NCBI RefSeq assembly: GCF_031877795.1
Contig: NC_133933.1
Location: 6,260,632 to 6,324,631, forward strand
Direction of reading: 5' to 3'
From: Strix aluco
Taxonomy: Eukaryota > Chordata > Aves > Strigiformes > Strigidae
Length of the DNA: 64,000 bases
The translations under genes and the position numbers were made by a program. Below, in pieces: positions 1 through 12,900 of this stretch. The first letter of the stretch is position 1; every line of letters begins with the position of its first letter. Under the pieces are notes generated by a model. The model searched no databases and was not told the origin of the DNA. It worked only from the letters and a program-made list of their open reading frames with translations.

Positions 1-3000
1 ATCACCATGATTTACAAGGAGGCTTCAGGTCAGTACCCTGCTGAGGAAGAGAAGGAGCAGGTTCTGATCAGAGAAAGATAACTGCTTCTGCTTGAAAGTT
101 AAACACGTGCCCTTGAGGGGAGACCACACAGGGATCACAGGTTCAATCAGCTCTAGAGATGTGGTAATCACTAGATGGGTCATTTACCTAAGTAGTCTAG
201 AGGTAGCAATAACTATTTATTACTGCAGAGCTATCAAAGTGATGGTTCTCTTTTTTCCTTCTTTTCACAGGCTTCCTTCCCTTCCCTGAGCATATAAAGA
301 GCAGAACAGGAAAGCCATTATATTAAATAGCTCTTAAATAAGGTGGAACAATGAGCTTGGTTGCAAGTAGTGTTTATAAATGGTATTGAGGAAGAAAAAA
401 ATCTACAGAGGACAGTTTACAGCTATTATACAAATGATTTCCACTCATGGGTTTGGAAAGTTCTTAGTCCAAATTAACCTAACTTCCTACATTTGAGTGA
501 GTAATGTCACAAGAGATTGATAGTCTTTTCTTTTGAGCAGAGGAGTAAAAGAAGGAAGATGGGCATTCAGATCAGTGTCTGAAGGGTACGCTCGTGCCAG
601 AAGAATCTGGAGGTTCAAACTGCCTGAGACACAACAATAGTCAAACCAAGTTATTCCAAGCTGTGTGGTTAAAGAGGAGAGGTTATAGAGGCCAGACAGT
701 TGATACCCATTAAGGAGAGCTGTTCCCATGTTGATAAGACTAATCTGTTCACTTAGGCTTTCAGCTGGGATGCAGAAGACTTGTATTCAGTTTCAGGTTT
801 TACAAAGACAGTCCATGCTCCCTGGACAGTTATTCGACCTCTTCTGTGGTTCCTATATGAGAAATTGGTGTAGTAGTTCTCTTGCTCATGGTCATGTGCT
901 AGTAACCAACAGAAGAGATCACTGCCAAGGTGCTCTAACTCCATGCTCCATCCACTAAAAGACAGTTCAGAGAAACAAGAATGGATGTTTTCTTTCTGTA
1001 AGCTTTGCTTGTGAAATATGTTCTCACTGAAACCATTAATCAAAACATAGTTTGATGCATGGTTGTTTGCTTGATCTAATGTTTACTCAAGTCAGCAGAG
1101 ATCTTTCACTGGGTGTTTAATGTCCTCCCCTCCCTGTCTTGCTGTGATGCTTCATGATCAGTGGACCAGCTGAGGAAAAATGCTCAAGAGTAAAAGCCCT
1201 TGGGATGAGTAGTGAGGCAACAAGGATCCAGAAAAATTAATCTGAAGGGTTACATAGTCTGCAGTTTAAAGGTAATCGTAGTCCTACAGTTAAGAGACAG
1301 CGTTAGTGTAAGTACTGTTGCAGCCATGATGGTTCAAAAGTATAAGGGAAATAAGGTTGTTTAACTTAAGTTCTAAATCAACTTTAAATGCCTTTATTCT
1401 TACTTTTATTCCACTTATCCCCATAGTCTGAACTGCAGAACAGAGTGCCCAAGAAGCTGAATACTGGCCCAGTAAATCTTTGTATTTCACCAGGTAGAGC
1501 AATTGAATTTTGAAGTTGTAAGTGCCATTGTTTGAACTTCTGGAATTCTTTCCTTGAGACATAACCTTCATTAAATAACACTGCCTAGAATTTGCTTTAT
1601 TTTCTGGCAAAGACTCGTGATATAATAACCTAGAATACAGTCTGTAGGTAAGGAACAGAAGCAGGAGGAGGACGTGGTATGAGAAAGTCTGTGTCCAGCC
1701 ACAGCCCACCCAGTGCTGCTCCAGGACAAGTAACGGTTGTCTTAGCAGCTTGCTCATTGGGAAGAGCTCAGTGCCATAACGTTTGGGTGCTCAGATTCAA
1801 GCTCTGGGGACACCAGTGTCAGCTCCATGCAAACTTAATGGGCAAGGATATGGGCAGTGCTGAAGGAAGCCAGGGAGGTAGTTCCTGAAATTGCAGGGTT
1901 TTGTTTTGATGGGAAAGAGGACGATTTCAGTTTTTGCCTCTACTGGTAAAAAAAAAAAAAAAATAAAATTAGTGTAGTCTCCTTTCTCTCCCACTCCTGA
2001 TCTGTGATTCCAATATCCTGATTTATTTTATTCTATATAAGAGCTACCTGATTAACTTCTCTAGTCATCATTTTGGTGTGCTCAGCCTCTTTTCACATCA
2101 AATGCTTATTTAGAACATACCTGGGGCACAATTTGTAATTACTGGGACAAATTCAATATATCCACAGAGTGTTTTAAGGGGATTTATTATAATCTACTTG
2201 TTTTATCTTTCCACTAATATTTTCCAGAATGATTTTTATGCCTCTAAGACAAATTAACTGATGAACCTGGAATGAAATGTAGGATTTAGACCTAAAGACC
2301 TAAAATTCCTAAAAGGTCTTCAAATTCTACAGTGATGGGATCTTTATGAATGAAGAGTCTTCAGGTAAGACACTTCCCAGAGTACGTGTAGTAAGTGAAA
2401 ATACGTCTTGAAAATTCTGCCCTCGCTTGATACTTATTCTACTGTCCGATATGCGTTGTCTTTTAGACTATATTTTCTATACCGTATTATTACACAGTGA
2501 TAAATGGTTCAACAAAGTTAAAAATTAATATAATGAAAAGTGGGAGTAAGATTACGTACTTTTACTATGACTTGTCTGGTTTGTACAGATCAGGGAGTAT
2601 ATAAAATATGATGTTATCAATTTAATGTGTGTTACTTCGGACATCACCATACTCATAGTTCATTAACGGTACCATTTTTGCTGTGTAGGTTTTGTACCAG
2701 CTAAGTTGCTTAGCAACCTTAACTCCAAGATAATGATGTCTTGCTGCCTGTGATTAAAGAATGGTTTTTTCCTGTATTCTGTTGATGATATATCTAGCTT
2801 ACTTATTTTCTTGTTTGCAAACTCTGTTCCTCATTTTTCATTCCAAATATAGCAAGGTATATATACATTCCTTGAATAATTTTATATTTAAAATTCACCA
2901 CAGTCACCTACTCAAGTGAATGCAAATAGCACAATAGTATTATGAAAAAAACCACACTGTACAGTAATGCAAAGAACATAAAATGGAGAAGCAGTCTGTA

Positions 3001-6000
3001 GAACTACTACTGATACTGCTGAATAAATCCTTAAAACCTTTTCAGCAGAAGTGCGTTGCTAATAACCATGGATAATGCTCTAGTTCTATGATTTAATTCT
3101 CCTCTTAAATAAATAAACAGAAAGCTATGGGACTTGCCCATATGCAATGCTGTGCTTTGGAACTGGTCCAGAAAAGTGAAATACTATACTTTAAGTGGTA
3201 GCAAATGTCTCTTGATACTGTTAGTAGATGGATCAATTAGTTTAATAGTATTTACGGAAGTCCATTGGACCTCAACACTGACAGTATTCTGAGCTAATAT
3301 CTGAAGATGGCACACATTAAAATGGATATTGGGTGACACTATCTATTTAATATATTTCAGATGATTCTGTTAATTCCTGCAGAACTTATCACCATGGTTA
3401 CCGTGACAGGAAGTTAAACGGGAAAAAATTTAAATTAATTCATCCTGAATAAGATTCCAATGGAATCTAGAGTCTCATTTAAGCATTGGGAGCCACATTG
3501 AAGAGTGACAGCTCTTTAGCTAATAGTATAACCCGTGTCTGCTGGAAAGAGGGGTTCTGTCCCAGGATTTGGTGTCTCTATCATAAATTACTTTCCAGGT
3601 TGTAGGAAGTGGTGGTTTTGGAGTGGAGACCTAGATAGGAGCTACTGATGTAAACTGTCTGCTTCCAATAGGCTGGAATTAAATCAATAGTACTTCACGG
3701 TGTAGAGATTTGTAACTGAAGTACTAATATTGGTGTGAATGCAATATAAATAGAAATACAGCACCAGAAGTTACAATAAAGAAAGGGCTACAAAACTGGG
3801 ACTTGAATGGAACTCTCAGGACACCGTACCCAGTAGTAACATTAAGGAATATGCTGTTTTGGTCTCTGATAAGAGCACAGCACAGATGATTCCTCAGTGC
3901 AAGACCCTCCATCCTAAACCCAGGAGGATGGCAACAAGTTGCAGCATAGCACATATGCCAATCCTTTCCTTTTTCCCCAATGGGAAAACAGACATTTCAA
4001 ACAACAGAAAAGAAGGAGGAAAACCAGACCACGTGTAGCAAGCTTAGCTAAGGCTTATGGAGCAACTGGAGTCATAAGCAAAGCCCCAGCTGCCAAAATG
4101 GGTGAATGGCTTGTCTTTGTGCTTTGGTTTTTACTTTCATTCCAAATTCAATGGTCTTCATCCAAGGGCTGTGAACAACTCCTGCTGTGTGGCATTTACC
4201 TACCATTTTGAAGGGCTTCTAATATACCAAGTTGCTTACGGTTCCTAACTGTTTATTTCAACAATTACCATTGCTTAAAAATACAGAAATTCTGATTTAA
4301 CCAAGCATTTGGAGTAGGCTTTTTGTCACTGAACTTGGCTGACTTTCACCGCAGTGTTGGGTATGTGAGAAGGTTACAGACAGCAGGAGGGGATGGTGTC
4401 TGTAATATGCAACTATGTTAATATCTATAGTGAACTTCTTGTTACAGCAGTTTCTTCAGACGGGTGACGTAAAATCTCAGCATTTGGGCAGTGAATTCCT
4501 GCTGGATCAGTCTGGTGTTTCTTGAATGTTTTTGTAAAGAATACCTTAAAAACCAGATGTGTTACCTCAGTAGAAGTTGGAAGTTGTCCTGTGTAGGATA
4601 TAGTCCCTCTGCAGGAAGCGTTTGTTTCAAATGTCTGCCTGCCAGATGTATAACAAATCTGAGATTGGGTTTGAACTAGAAACCCTGTCTGCTCATCCCG
4701 TTGTTGTCATAGTTGCCATGGGATCTGAAACAAGTTTAAAAAGTATTCTTCACAAGGAAATTAATGCAACCAAAGTGCTAAACCTTGATAAGAGCAATAC
4801 AAGGCATAACAGGAATACAGTAAGGTCAATTAAAATACCCTCTTGAGTGACAGGGAATTCTGCTTAGTTCACATTTACTTTGTACCTTACACCAAATAAG
4901 CAAGCTTACACAAGTAAATCTTTGGCATCTGGAGATCCCCCTTTACTTGAAATGAAGCATCAATTAAAACACTTTAGCTTATGCTGGACTAAATATTAGT
5001 CTGCACAAAACAATGCAGTGAGAAACATCCAGGAAGCTATTAACTGCCATACAAGGTTGAGGATCTCATCCACTGGTAATTATGAATGAAATTAATAGAA
5101 TGTGGAGCACCTGATTTCTTTTCATAATGAGATCCCCAGTGGGGAGTTCGCAGTGGTAGTGTTGGCTGGCTCTGGAGCTGAAGGTACACTAAATGATAGT
5201 GAGTCGTAATGGGAAGTGAATCTTGTATGAATCACCAGAAAACAGCAACGGGGAATAATGTAGTATTTTTAAGGGAATCCCTATAACCTGCATAGTTAGT
5301 GCATATGTAGTCACAAAGGAGTTCTACTCAGCCCGAAATTCTTCTAAATGACACCTGGTATTTAAGAAACTTGTGCAAATCCGAAAGGCTGCATTGTGGT
5401 AAGTTAAAATACTTTCTATTTTTTAATAGTTAATGTTTTTCCAGAGGAAAACATTTTGACCTTGGTAGCATTTAAAACAAACCTATAACTTCAACGGCTA
5501 AATATAGTTTCCAGTGGTAGTGTAAGAACGTCTGAAGTAAAAGTCAAAACATCTCTCACATTATACACTCACTCAAAATTCAGGTTTAAAACCTTCATGG
5601 GGAATCATATTTAATATTTAGTTAAACATTGCCAATTATCTCTGGAACCACAGAATAAAACAGAACTCTAGTACTTGTCACAGAAAGTGACATGGAACAG
5701 CCTATTCCAGTATGAATGAAGCTCTGAACATAAGTAATCCTTTTAAAGAATAAAAAGGAAGTACATTAAAGGTTCAGTGGCTCTCATTAAAATTAGTTAT
5801 TCCCAACACTGATCAGGAAATGTGATCCTCTTAAAACAATCTCAAAGAGGATACTGTCATTTTGATAATTACATGTGACCCCAATTTATGCGAAGATATA
5901 TGTAAAAGTAAACTACATCTTACTGCTATTCAAATATTTATAAGCTTTCCAGCTGAGTGCTGCTAATTAAAGCTTTATGCACTTTAAAAGAAAATTTAAA

Positions 6001-8459
6001 ATAGTACTTCTAGCTTGGCTTCTATAAAGTCCTTTCTTTTCACCGAGATGTCATACAGCAGCACAGCTGTGGTGGCATTCTGTGCAGCCAGCCATCATAA
6101 CTGAAAACTAAATCAGGAGCTACTATTTCCATTGCATTCAAATTTCCCACAACTTGTTTTGTTGGCATTGGTAGAGTCTGATTCAGAATTGTGGGGTTCA
6201 AATTTAATTATTTCATTTAAATGTTTCCCAAGGCCTCTAAGAGTAGTTAGAGAGAGTGTAGAGCGCCGGTCTGAACACCAATAGCTGTCATTCCACTGCC
6301 TGCGAGCTAACTACAATACACTTTTTTGGCAACAGAGATCTTTCAAGTCCTGTTTCTCCTCCCACACTCTCAGAGCTGTAGTTTCAACTTGATGTGACTG
6401 TTACTTGGTAACATTAATATTAATGTCAGGTTAGGGTTAATAACATTAAAAGAACAAACCAGATGAACTGGAAGCTAACTTTTAGAGATAAAATTTAGAG
6501 ATAAAAAAGTTCAGGCTTACATAAAGCCTCTGGTGAGAGAGGGGACTTCTAAAGCCCTTTGCATTTATTAAAAGCCAGAGTTGGATTTACACTGAAAGCT
6601 GCAGAAACCTAAAGGGAGCCACCAGAAGAAGGGCCAGTAAAACACTGTCAGGTTACTGATAACCCAGATCAGTTTCTTCACCCAGATCAACCCTCGTGCT
6701 AGTGCAAGGGGAGCATGGCAAGGCAGAAGAGCGAGGGACCAAGGTACGGATGATTCTTTCTTCTGGCACCAACGCTCTGCCAACTTTATGTGGAGCTATA
6801 AGACAGTTGCCTTTGGTGTAAAGGAAATTCTGCTTGAGAATTCAGCAGAAGAGAAAAAACCATTTTCCTCTGTTCTACCTAAAGCGATCACCAGTAGTTC
6901 CTCTGGTTGGAAATGTATTGCTCTGAAGCCTGATTTCTGGGTAGAAAGTGTGTGGGTTTGGAGACCTTGTTTCTACCAGCCACATAGACTTTTCCTTTGA
7001 GGAGAAAGAAGAGGGACATAGTACGTACACGTCTGTGTGCTACACAACTGCTTTGCACCTTGGCAGTCAGTTGGGCTGTTCTGGGGAACAAATAGGGAAG
7101 CGCTTCCTTAAAAAGGAAAAATACATGCCCTGAAACTGGTGCTGTCAAATGTTTGCCACTAGCTAAAATAAAATTTCTCAGTGTTGTTACACTTGGTAAA
7201 GGTGACATTAGGCAACAGTACTGCGGAAGTTTAAGTGGAGGAGTTTTCTTCCTCTTGTAGCGTACTACAGCCACGAGTGCTCTCTCTGTAGGGAGTGTTG
7301 TGCATCAGACAACAGATCTTTAGAGGAAGGTGCCTTAGGTACTGAAAACTTTCAATGCATGTGTCTTATATTCTTATTGATCGTGTTGGATGCTTATTTT
7401 TCCATAATAAAGACGAGTGAGGGTATGCCACCACAAGTTATTTCTTGAATTGTTTAGTAGAGGTTTATGCTGTGAATGGCTGCTAGAGAAGTACAAATTG
7501 CTGCCTTATTATGAAGAATACACTTCCTTCTCAGTCTACCTTCCATCATCTTCAAGTTCTCAATGAGATTTTCAGCTATTTTTGTGGTTTTTAAGGATTA
7601 AAAGTTAACCTTGTCTTGCATATTTCTTTGTTTTTGTTACGTTAAAACCTACAATTACTTTAAGGAGATGCTTCTATCAAAGATTAGTACTTATAAAATC
7701 TATTAAAGCTAAATGTAATATTTTATTTGGGTATTGCTGTGCTTATCTTGGTTTTAGCCTAAGCCACATTCTAATTGAATGCCACTGTTCTAAAAGCTTT
7801 ATTTCAATACATAATGTCTGACATATTTAATATCTTATTTTATAGAGCTATTTAACTTGTAATAGGAATGCATTGCTGTGATACAAATTAATAGCATTAT
7901 TTATAATTTGGGCATTCACATTAATGACATAAAGTAACATTATCTTATTGCAGTAATATTATAGAATGATACATTTTATTACCACATTTACTGTACAGTT
8001 TATCCTATGTTTGACATTTGACAATGGTCTTACAGTTCAGACCGCAGATCGTGTGGTCCCAGGCCACCGTCCAGTGTTCACCAGCTCACGTATACTTGAA
8101 GAGAGCAGTGAGTACTGTCAAGGGTGGTCTTGATCTCTTCCAGTTCCTTTTTTTACTTTTTTTTTTCCTTCAGTTTTTGATCTTCCCCTCCACCTTTTCT
8201 GTTTCATGTTTTCTCTAATTATTTGTTTGTTCCTGCATTGCTTAGGGAGGACACTTCAGCCTTGAGAGCAGACTTCTGCTTGTCCTTAAGAGGAGACTCA
8301 AAGGAACAGTGACCAAATGAGAATGTTTCTGAAAGATTAAAAATGGGTAAGCACATAGTATACTTTCTAGCCTCCATCTACTGAGTAGCTCAGAGACTTC
8401 TTGACTTAGATATGGTGTCTGAGTATTTAATAACCCTCAGTGGTTTTACGTTCTATGAA
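1..8459. other. Upstream AT-rich DNA without a recognised gene
   Basis: I see no coding exon, RNA gene or well preserved transposable element in this stretch. The open frames are short (155 codons at most, on the minus strand at 1290-1757), match no protein family I recognise, and lack splice sites that would join them into a gene. Simple sequence includes an A16 run at 1948-1963. In mammals the next gene upstream of MACROD2 is SEL1L2, transcribed divergently. I looked on the minus strand for Sel1-repeat-like translation and did not find any. Confidence 0.6.
1948..1963. repeat. Poly(A) run, 16 nt
   Basis: This is an uninterrupted run of 16 A followed by taaaatt. No gene-like or retroposon-like sequence ends here that I can recognise, so it is listed only as a simple repeat. 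Confidence 0.85.
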
Positions 8460-8760
8460 GTTGTCCAGGCTCCTCTACTGCTCCTGTAAGCTTTTGGAAC
8501 TAACCATACCTTTTGGAAAGTAGTTCCTTAAACCTACTCTGTCCTCCATGAAGAAAACTCTTTAATTTGTTTCTAGTGTAGCTCCTAATAGCTTAGTTTC
8601 ATCCCCCGCAGTTTTTGTTTTGGAAGAGGCAGTGAAGACTTGGTCTCTATCCAACCTCTCTATACCACTCATGATTTTGCAGATCTTTGTCATACCCCTT
8701 TTTAGTCATTACTTTTTCAGACTAGAGAAAAATATGTATTTGACAAGTTTTGGCTTTTTT
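8460..8760 (-). mobile_element. Old, diverged CR1/L3-like LINE fragment
   Basis: The stretch resembles the reverse complement of an old amniote CR1/L3-type 3' region. It contains blocks such as ctctataccactcatgattt, followed by agatctttgtcataccc and then an agtcattactttttcagact-type block. The match is by eye and clearly degraded, so the boundaries are approximate. It lacks the terminal octamer repeats of younger avian CR1 copies. A RepeatMasker run with an avian library would settle the subfamily. Confidence 0.5.
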
Positions 8761-9496
8761 TTTAAAAAAAGTTCATGAAAATGTTTTTCAGACTTTGGGA
8801 AAACACTACTGCTTGAGAAAGACGCCATCCATTCTGTAGAATGATAGGCAGTATTCTGCTTTGCTCCGTGATTAATAGATGGTTGAGCTATCTGCTTTTA
8901 TGTTTGGTATGCCTTTATCATCACTAGCAGGGACTGTCCCTTTACTCGCATGGCAGTAATCCTTACCACAATGAGGTTTGCTGCAGTCTGCCAGGCTGTT
9001 CTGCAGGCAAACAGAACCACTCAAATAAATTACAGCACCAATAATAGCTAAGAGACATTTTCTTCTTCCTTGTCTAATAGCTTACTGAAACAGCTTTAGT
9101 AATAAATAGTTAACAGAAACAGACTTCTCAATGTATTTCAAAAGGACTGTCAATCACCATGGTAGTAATATAATTCTATCTGCTATCTGTAGTTATCATT
9201 CAGAAAATGACACATTCATTGAATCTTCTTGTAGACACAAAATAGGAGTCTTGCTGAACTTGGAAAGAATCTACAATCTCAGCACATGACTATAAAGCAG
9301 AAACAAGCAGACAACATCAACTTGAAATAATTAGAAGAATTGCACTTGCAACGTGCTACTTGGAAAAATCCAGCAGTTAATTTAAATAAGAGATGGTTAT
9401 TCTTTTTGGGTACTTCAGTATAGATTACATTAAGGGAAAAATACTGTCATTCTGTCTTTTGTAATAGAGGCAATTGGCTTGCTTTGCTTAATTTTA

Positions 9497-9995
9497 TCAT
9501 AGAATCACAGGATGGATGAAGTTGGGTGGGACCTTTGAAGGTCACCTAGTCCAGTGCCCCTTCTCAGCCATGGTGACCCAGAGCAGGTTGCCCAGGACCC
9601 CATCCCATCAGGTTTTTAATATCTCCAAGGATGGAGCCTCCACAGCCTCTCCAGGCAACCTGTTCTAGTGTTCAAACACCTTCACTTAAAAAATTGTTTT
9701 CTTATATTCAGCCAGAATTTCCTGTATTTTAATATGCCTTTTGTCCTGTCTAGATACCACTGAGAAGAGTGTGACCTTTACTGAAGGTCAGCTGAAACAG
9801 GAAAGACTGAACTGAAGAAGGCGTTGAGTACCTTGGTCTTTTCTGTGTCCTTTGTCATCAGGGCCTCTGTCCCATTCAGCAGCAGGCCGACATTTTCCCT
9901 AGACTACTTTTTGCTGCTGTTCTACTTGTAGAAGCCCATCTTTTTGCACTCCACATCCTTCAACAGATTCAACTCCAGATGGGCCTCAGTTTAAA
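9497..9995 (-). mobile_element. CR1 LINE 3' fragment
   Basis: The left end reads catagaatcacaggatgg, the reverse complement of the avian CR1 3' terminus. It is followed by the typical order of CR1 blocks: acctagtccagtgcccc, agcaggttgcccagga, tccaaggatggagcctccac and tctccaggcaacctgttc. The right part (about 9820-9990) matches a region further into CR1, with cattcagcagcaggccgac and ttttccctagact blocks. The element is truncated at its 5' side, as most CR1 copies are, and moderately diverged, so it is inactive. Confidence 0.88.
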
Positions 9996-12900
9996 TGTAA
10001 CAGATGATTTCAGATAGATTTAGCTAATTCCAAAGCCTCTTGCAAATTAGTCTGGCTCTAGCAGAGGTTTCAAGACTGAGTTTTACAGATGCTACTTATT
10101 ACTTGAAGAACCAGGAGTTTAAGTAAAATGCAGTTCCCAAACCAACACAATTTTTGCTTTGGACCTGTTTCCTGAAATGTAGGAAATCTAATTATTTTCA
10201 AATTAATTTTTGCCAGCAAAGCAGATCAGACTCTCCTGGACCTGGTACACCTGATAAAGCACTTAGAAATGTGATGACCTGTATGAAAACTGAAGTAACT
10301 TGTTATATTGTTCAAACTGTCCACCTCTGATTTTTGCCTTTCTCTGTAATTTGCCCTTAAAAGAATGCATAATGCTTCCTGAGGAGACAAAATGTCATCG
10401 ACGCTCAACTTAGCTGGAGCTTATGTGAAACAGGGAGCTTATTAGAATTAGCTTGTAATTAATATAAACTTTGCTAACTATAAATCTGTAATTGATTTCT
10501 GAGTAGGCGGTAAAAAAATATTTGGTATAGATGGTTCAGTGCTCTAAAAGCACTAGGTCAGGAAATTCTGTTGCCTCACAAATCCCTCTGACACATACTA
10601 CAGCACTGAAAATTACTATTGACCTCGATATAGATCTAAAGTCTGTGTATTTCACAGTTAAAATACATGGAATGTTTAAGAGTTTAAGAACGCTTCATGT
10701 TTTTCCTCTAACTATGACTATTTCATTTCAACATGCTGACTGCACATTTTCCCCCACTGAGTCACTTATTTATATCATGAAGCAATGTATAACTTTATTT
10801 TTTGAAAACCTTTCTGTAAAATACATAATTACTCCCAAATACAAATTAAGTAAACAATGGTGAATTGGGCTCGCATTCAAATTAAAAGTTTAAGCAATAG
10901 CTCAAACATTTTACCATATGGAAGTACCTTTGAGCACGAATTCAAAATTAACCCTGTATGGGATTAACATGCAGAACTGGGAAAGCAGGTCATGTTTGTA
11001 GGGCAACAATGTGAGCACCCCAAAGTCAAGTGTCACATTTACTGACTGATTCATTGTCCTCTTTTATAGTGGTGATAAGGAAGATGAGATTGGGGATTGC
11101 AGTCGTCTATGCTTGATCTGCAGGCAAAGAGGTATTCCCGTCTATATATATGCTTTACTTGCAACTTGTAGTTTTTTGGTGCATGCGTGAAAATTTTTTT
11201 TATACCCTATGTGTGAAATGAGAGGCAGAAATGACCTTTTACTACATTTTCTATGGTGACAATCCTCATTTTGGTGTCATTAAAGTGTTCATTAATATTG
11301 AATTAACTACAAGGGACATCTGGAGTGGACATGATATAACAAGTAAAAGTACAAGAAAGTGAAACTTTGTTAAAGACTGTGCTTTAAATTTCGTAGAAAC
11401 ATCTATTTTAGAAAAGCTTTGCAATTCCATTGTCTTACACTGTCAGCATGCTTTACACAAGGCAAACAGCATGTGGGGAAAGCAAATACTTACAGCCAAG
11501 GCTGTTAGCTTGCAGAGAGGTTATGTCTTACATTCTTAATCTTTGAATTTCATTCAGTGTGTCCTGGATATGAGAAAAAAAGACATTATGCACCATTTCT
11601 TTTAAAACCGTTTTTATTTTTGAGGTATACATACATTTATGTTTATTTCTAGGTATCATACATCATTCACATTAACAATAACTGAAATAAAATGTCACCT
11701 CAATTCTCTACTTTTATTCTTAATATATAGGGTGTAAATTAAACAGTTTTGTTATGCTGCTGTGTGAGCTACTGAGCTGTGTTTGCAACGTTTGTCAAGA
11801 TTGGAATCCCATAAATAAAACATCTAAGAATTCAGCTTTATCTACTTTTGAGATGGCACGAATACGTTCATCTATTTTATGAGCTGAAGGAATCTGGGCT
11901 TCTTAGACTTAAGAAAAATAGGTTATAATTGGTAGCAGCAAATAGGGTGATCATCAATACAGAGACTGTGTGTATTGACTTTTAATATACAGGAGTAATG
12001 GCCCATGCTTTGCTTAGCAGAAGACAATTCAGTAAGTATTTAAAGAGTCTGCTTTATTAACACTAGGAATTTAGTAATAACAGGTACGGGAAGTCCAGTC
12101 TTACCTATGAAATCTCATGTTTAATGATATTTAATGGTTGTTAGATTTTACAGAAAACAAAAAGCAAAAGAAGGAACAGTTGTGTAGTAAACATTTATGT
12201 CTTCCATTTGCTACTGTTATTAATTTTGCATTTGTTTTTTGTTTTTTTTTTTTCCTTGAATTGTTCTCATTCTAAGAGCCCGCTCTTTTCCAGGCTAACG
12301 TATTTGCTTACATTTATGCACCACAATTATTTCACCCAAGTCAACATGTTTCTATAATTTGCAGACCTGGAACCACAGTGTGTGTCTCTGTATGTAAATC
12401 TGATAGATTCTTTCCAAGTATAGTACCTGTCAAATGTAATGTGAATACACTTATTTTGGGGGGCTTAGTAATGTGTTATGAAGAGTTACCATCCCTCTAC
12501 CTACATTCTAAGCCCCAGGTGAAACTGCTCCCCATCTCTTCGTAGCTGGGCCACTGTGGAAGTTCATAGCCCTGGCCACTTGCAGCAAACCCGACTTCTA
12601 GCCCAGGCACTTGTGGTTAATGTTTGCAGATCTAGAGGACTTTGCTGTTGACCACTCAGCTAAATGTATGATGTGAAACACCCTCACTTCAGAGCAAGAG
12701 TTTGTTTTGGAGTAGTGTCCAGGATTTCTTTGGCAATTATTAATTTTGCTAAACACTGTATCAAGATAGTGTATTTAAAATTAAGATCGCTTTTGTTATG
12801 AACTATTTTCTTCTACTTAAACACACTTATGTATCTTCCTTTCAGTACCATCAGGACTCTCTGACTCAAAGCTGAAGAGATTTTATTTCAAGCCACCGTG

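Noticed and set aside
1290..1757. 155-codon minus-strand open frame in the upstream region
   Set aside because: It matches no family I recognise, has no splice sites or promoter context, and its residue composition looks like translated non-coding DNA.
2110..2220. Possible minus-strand exon ending at a CAG|GTATGT donor
   Set aside because: The open translation upstream of the donor is isoleucine/asparagine-rich and resembles no SEL1L2 segment, and no acceptor was clear.
6888..7274. 128-codon minus-strand open frame
   Set aside because: It has no recognised motif and contains no Sel1-type repeats. It is treated as chance.
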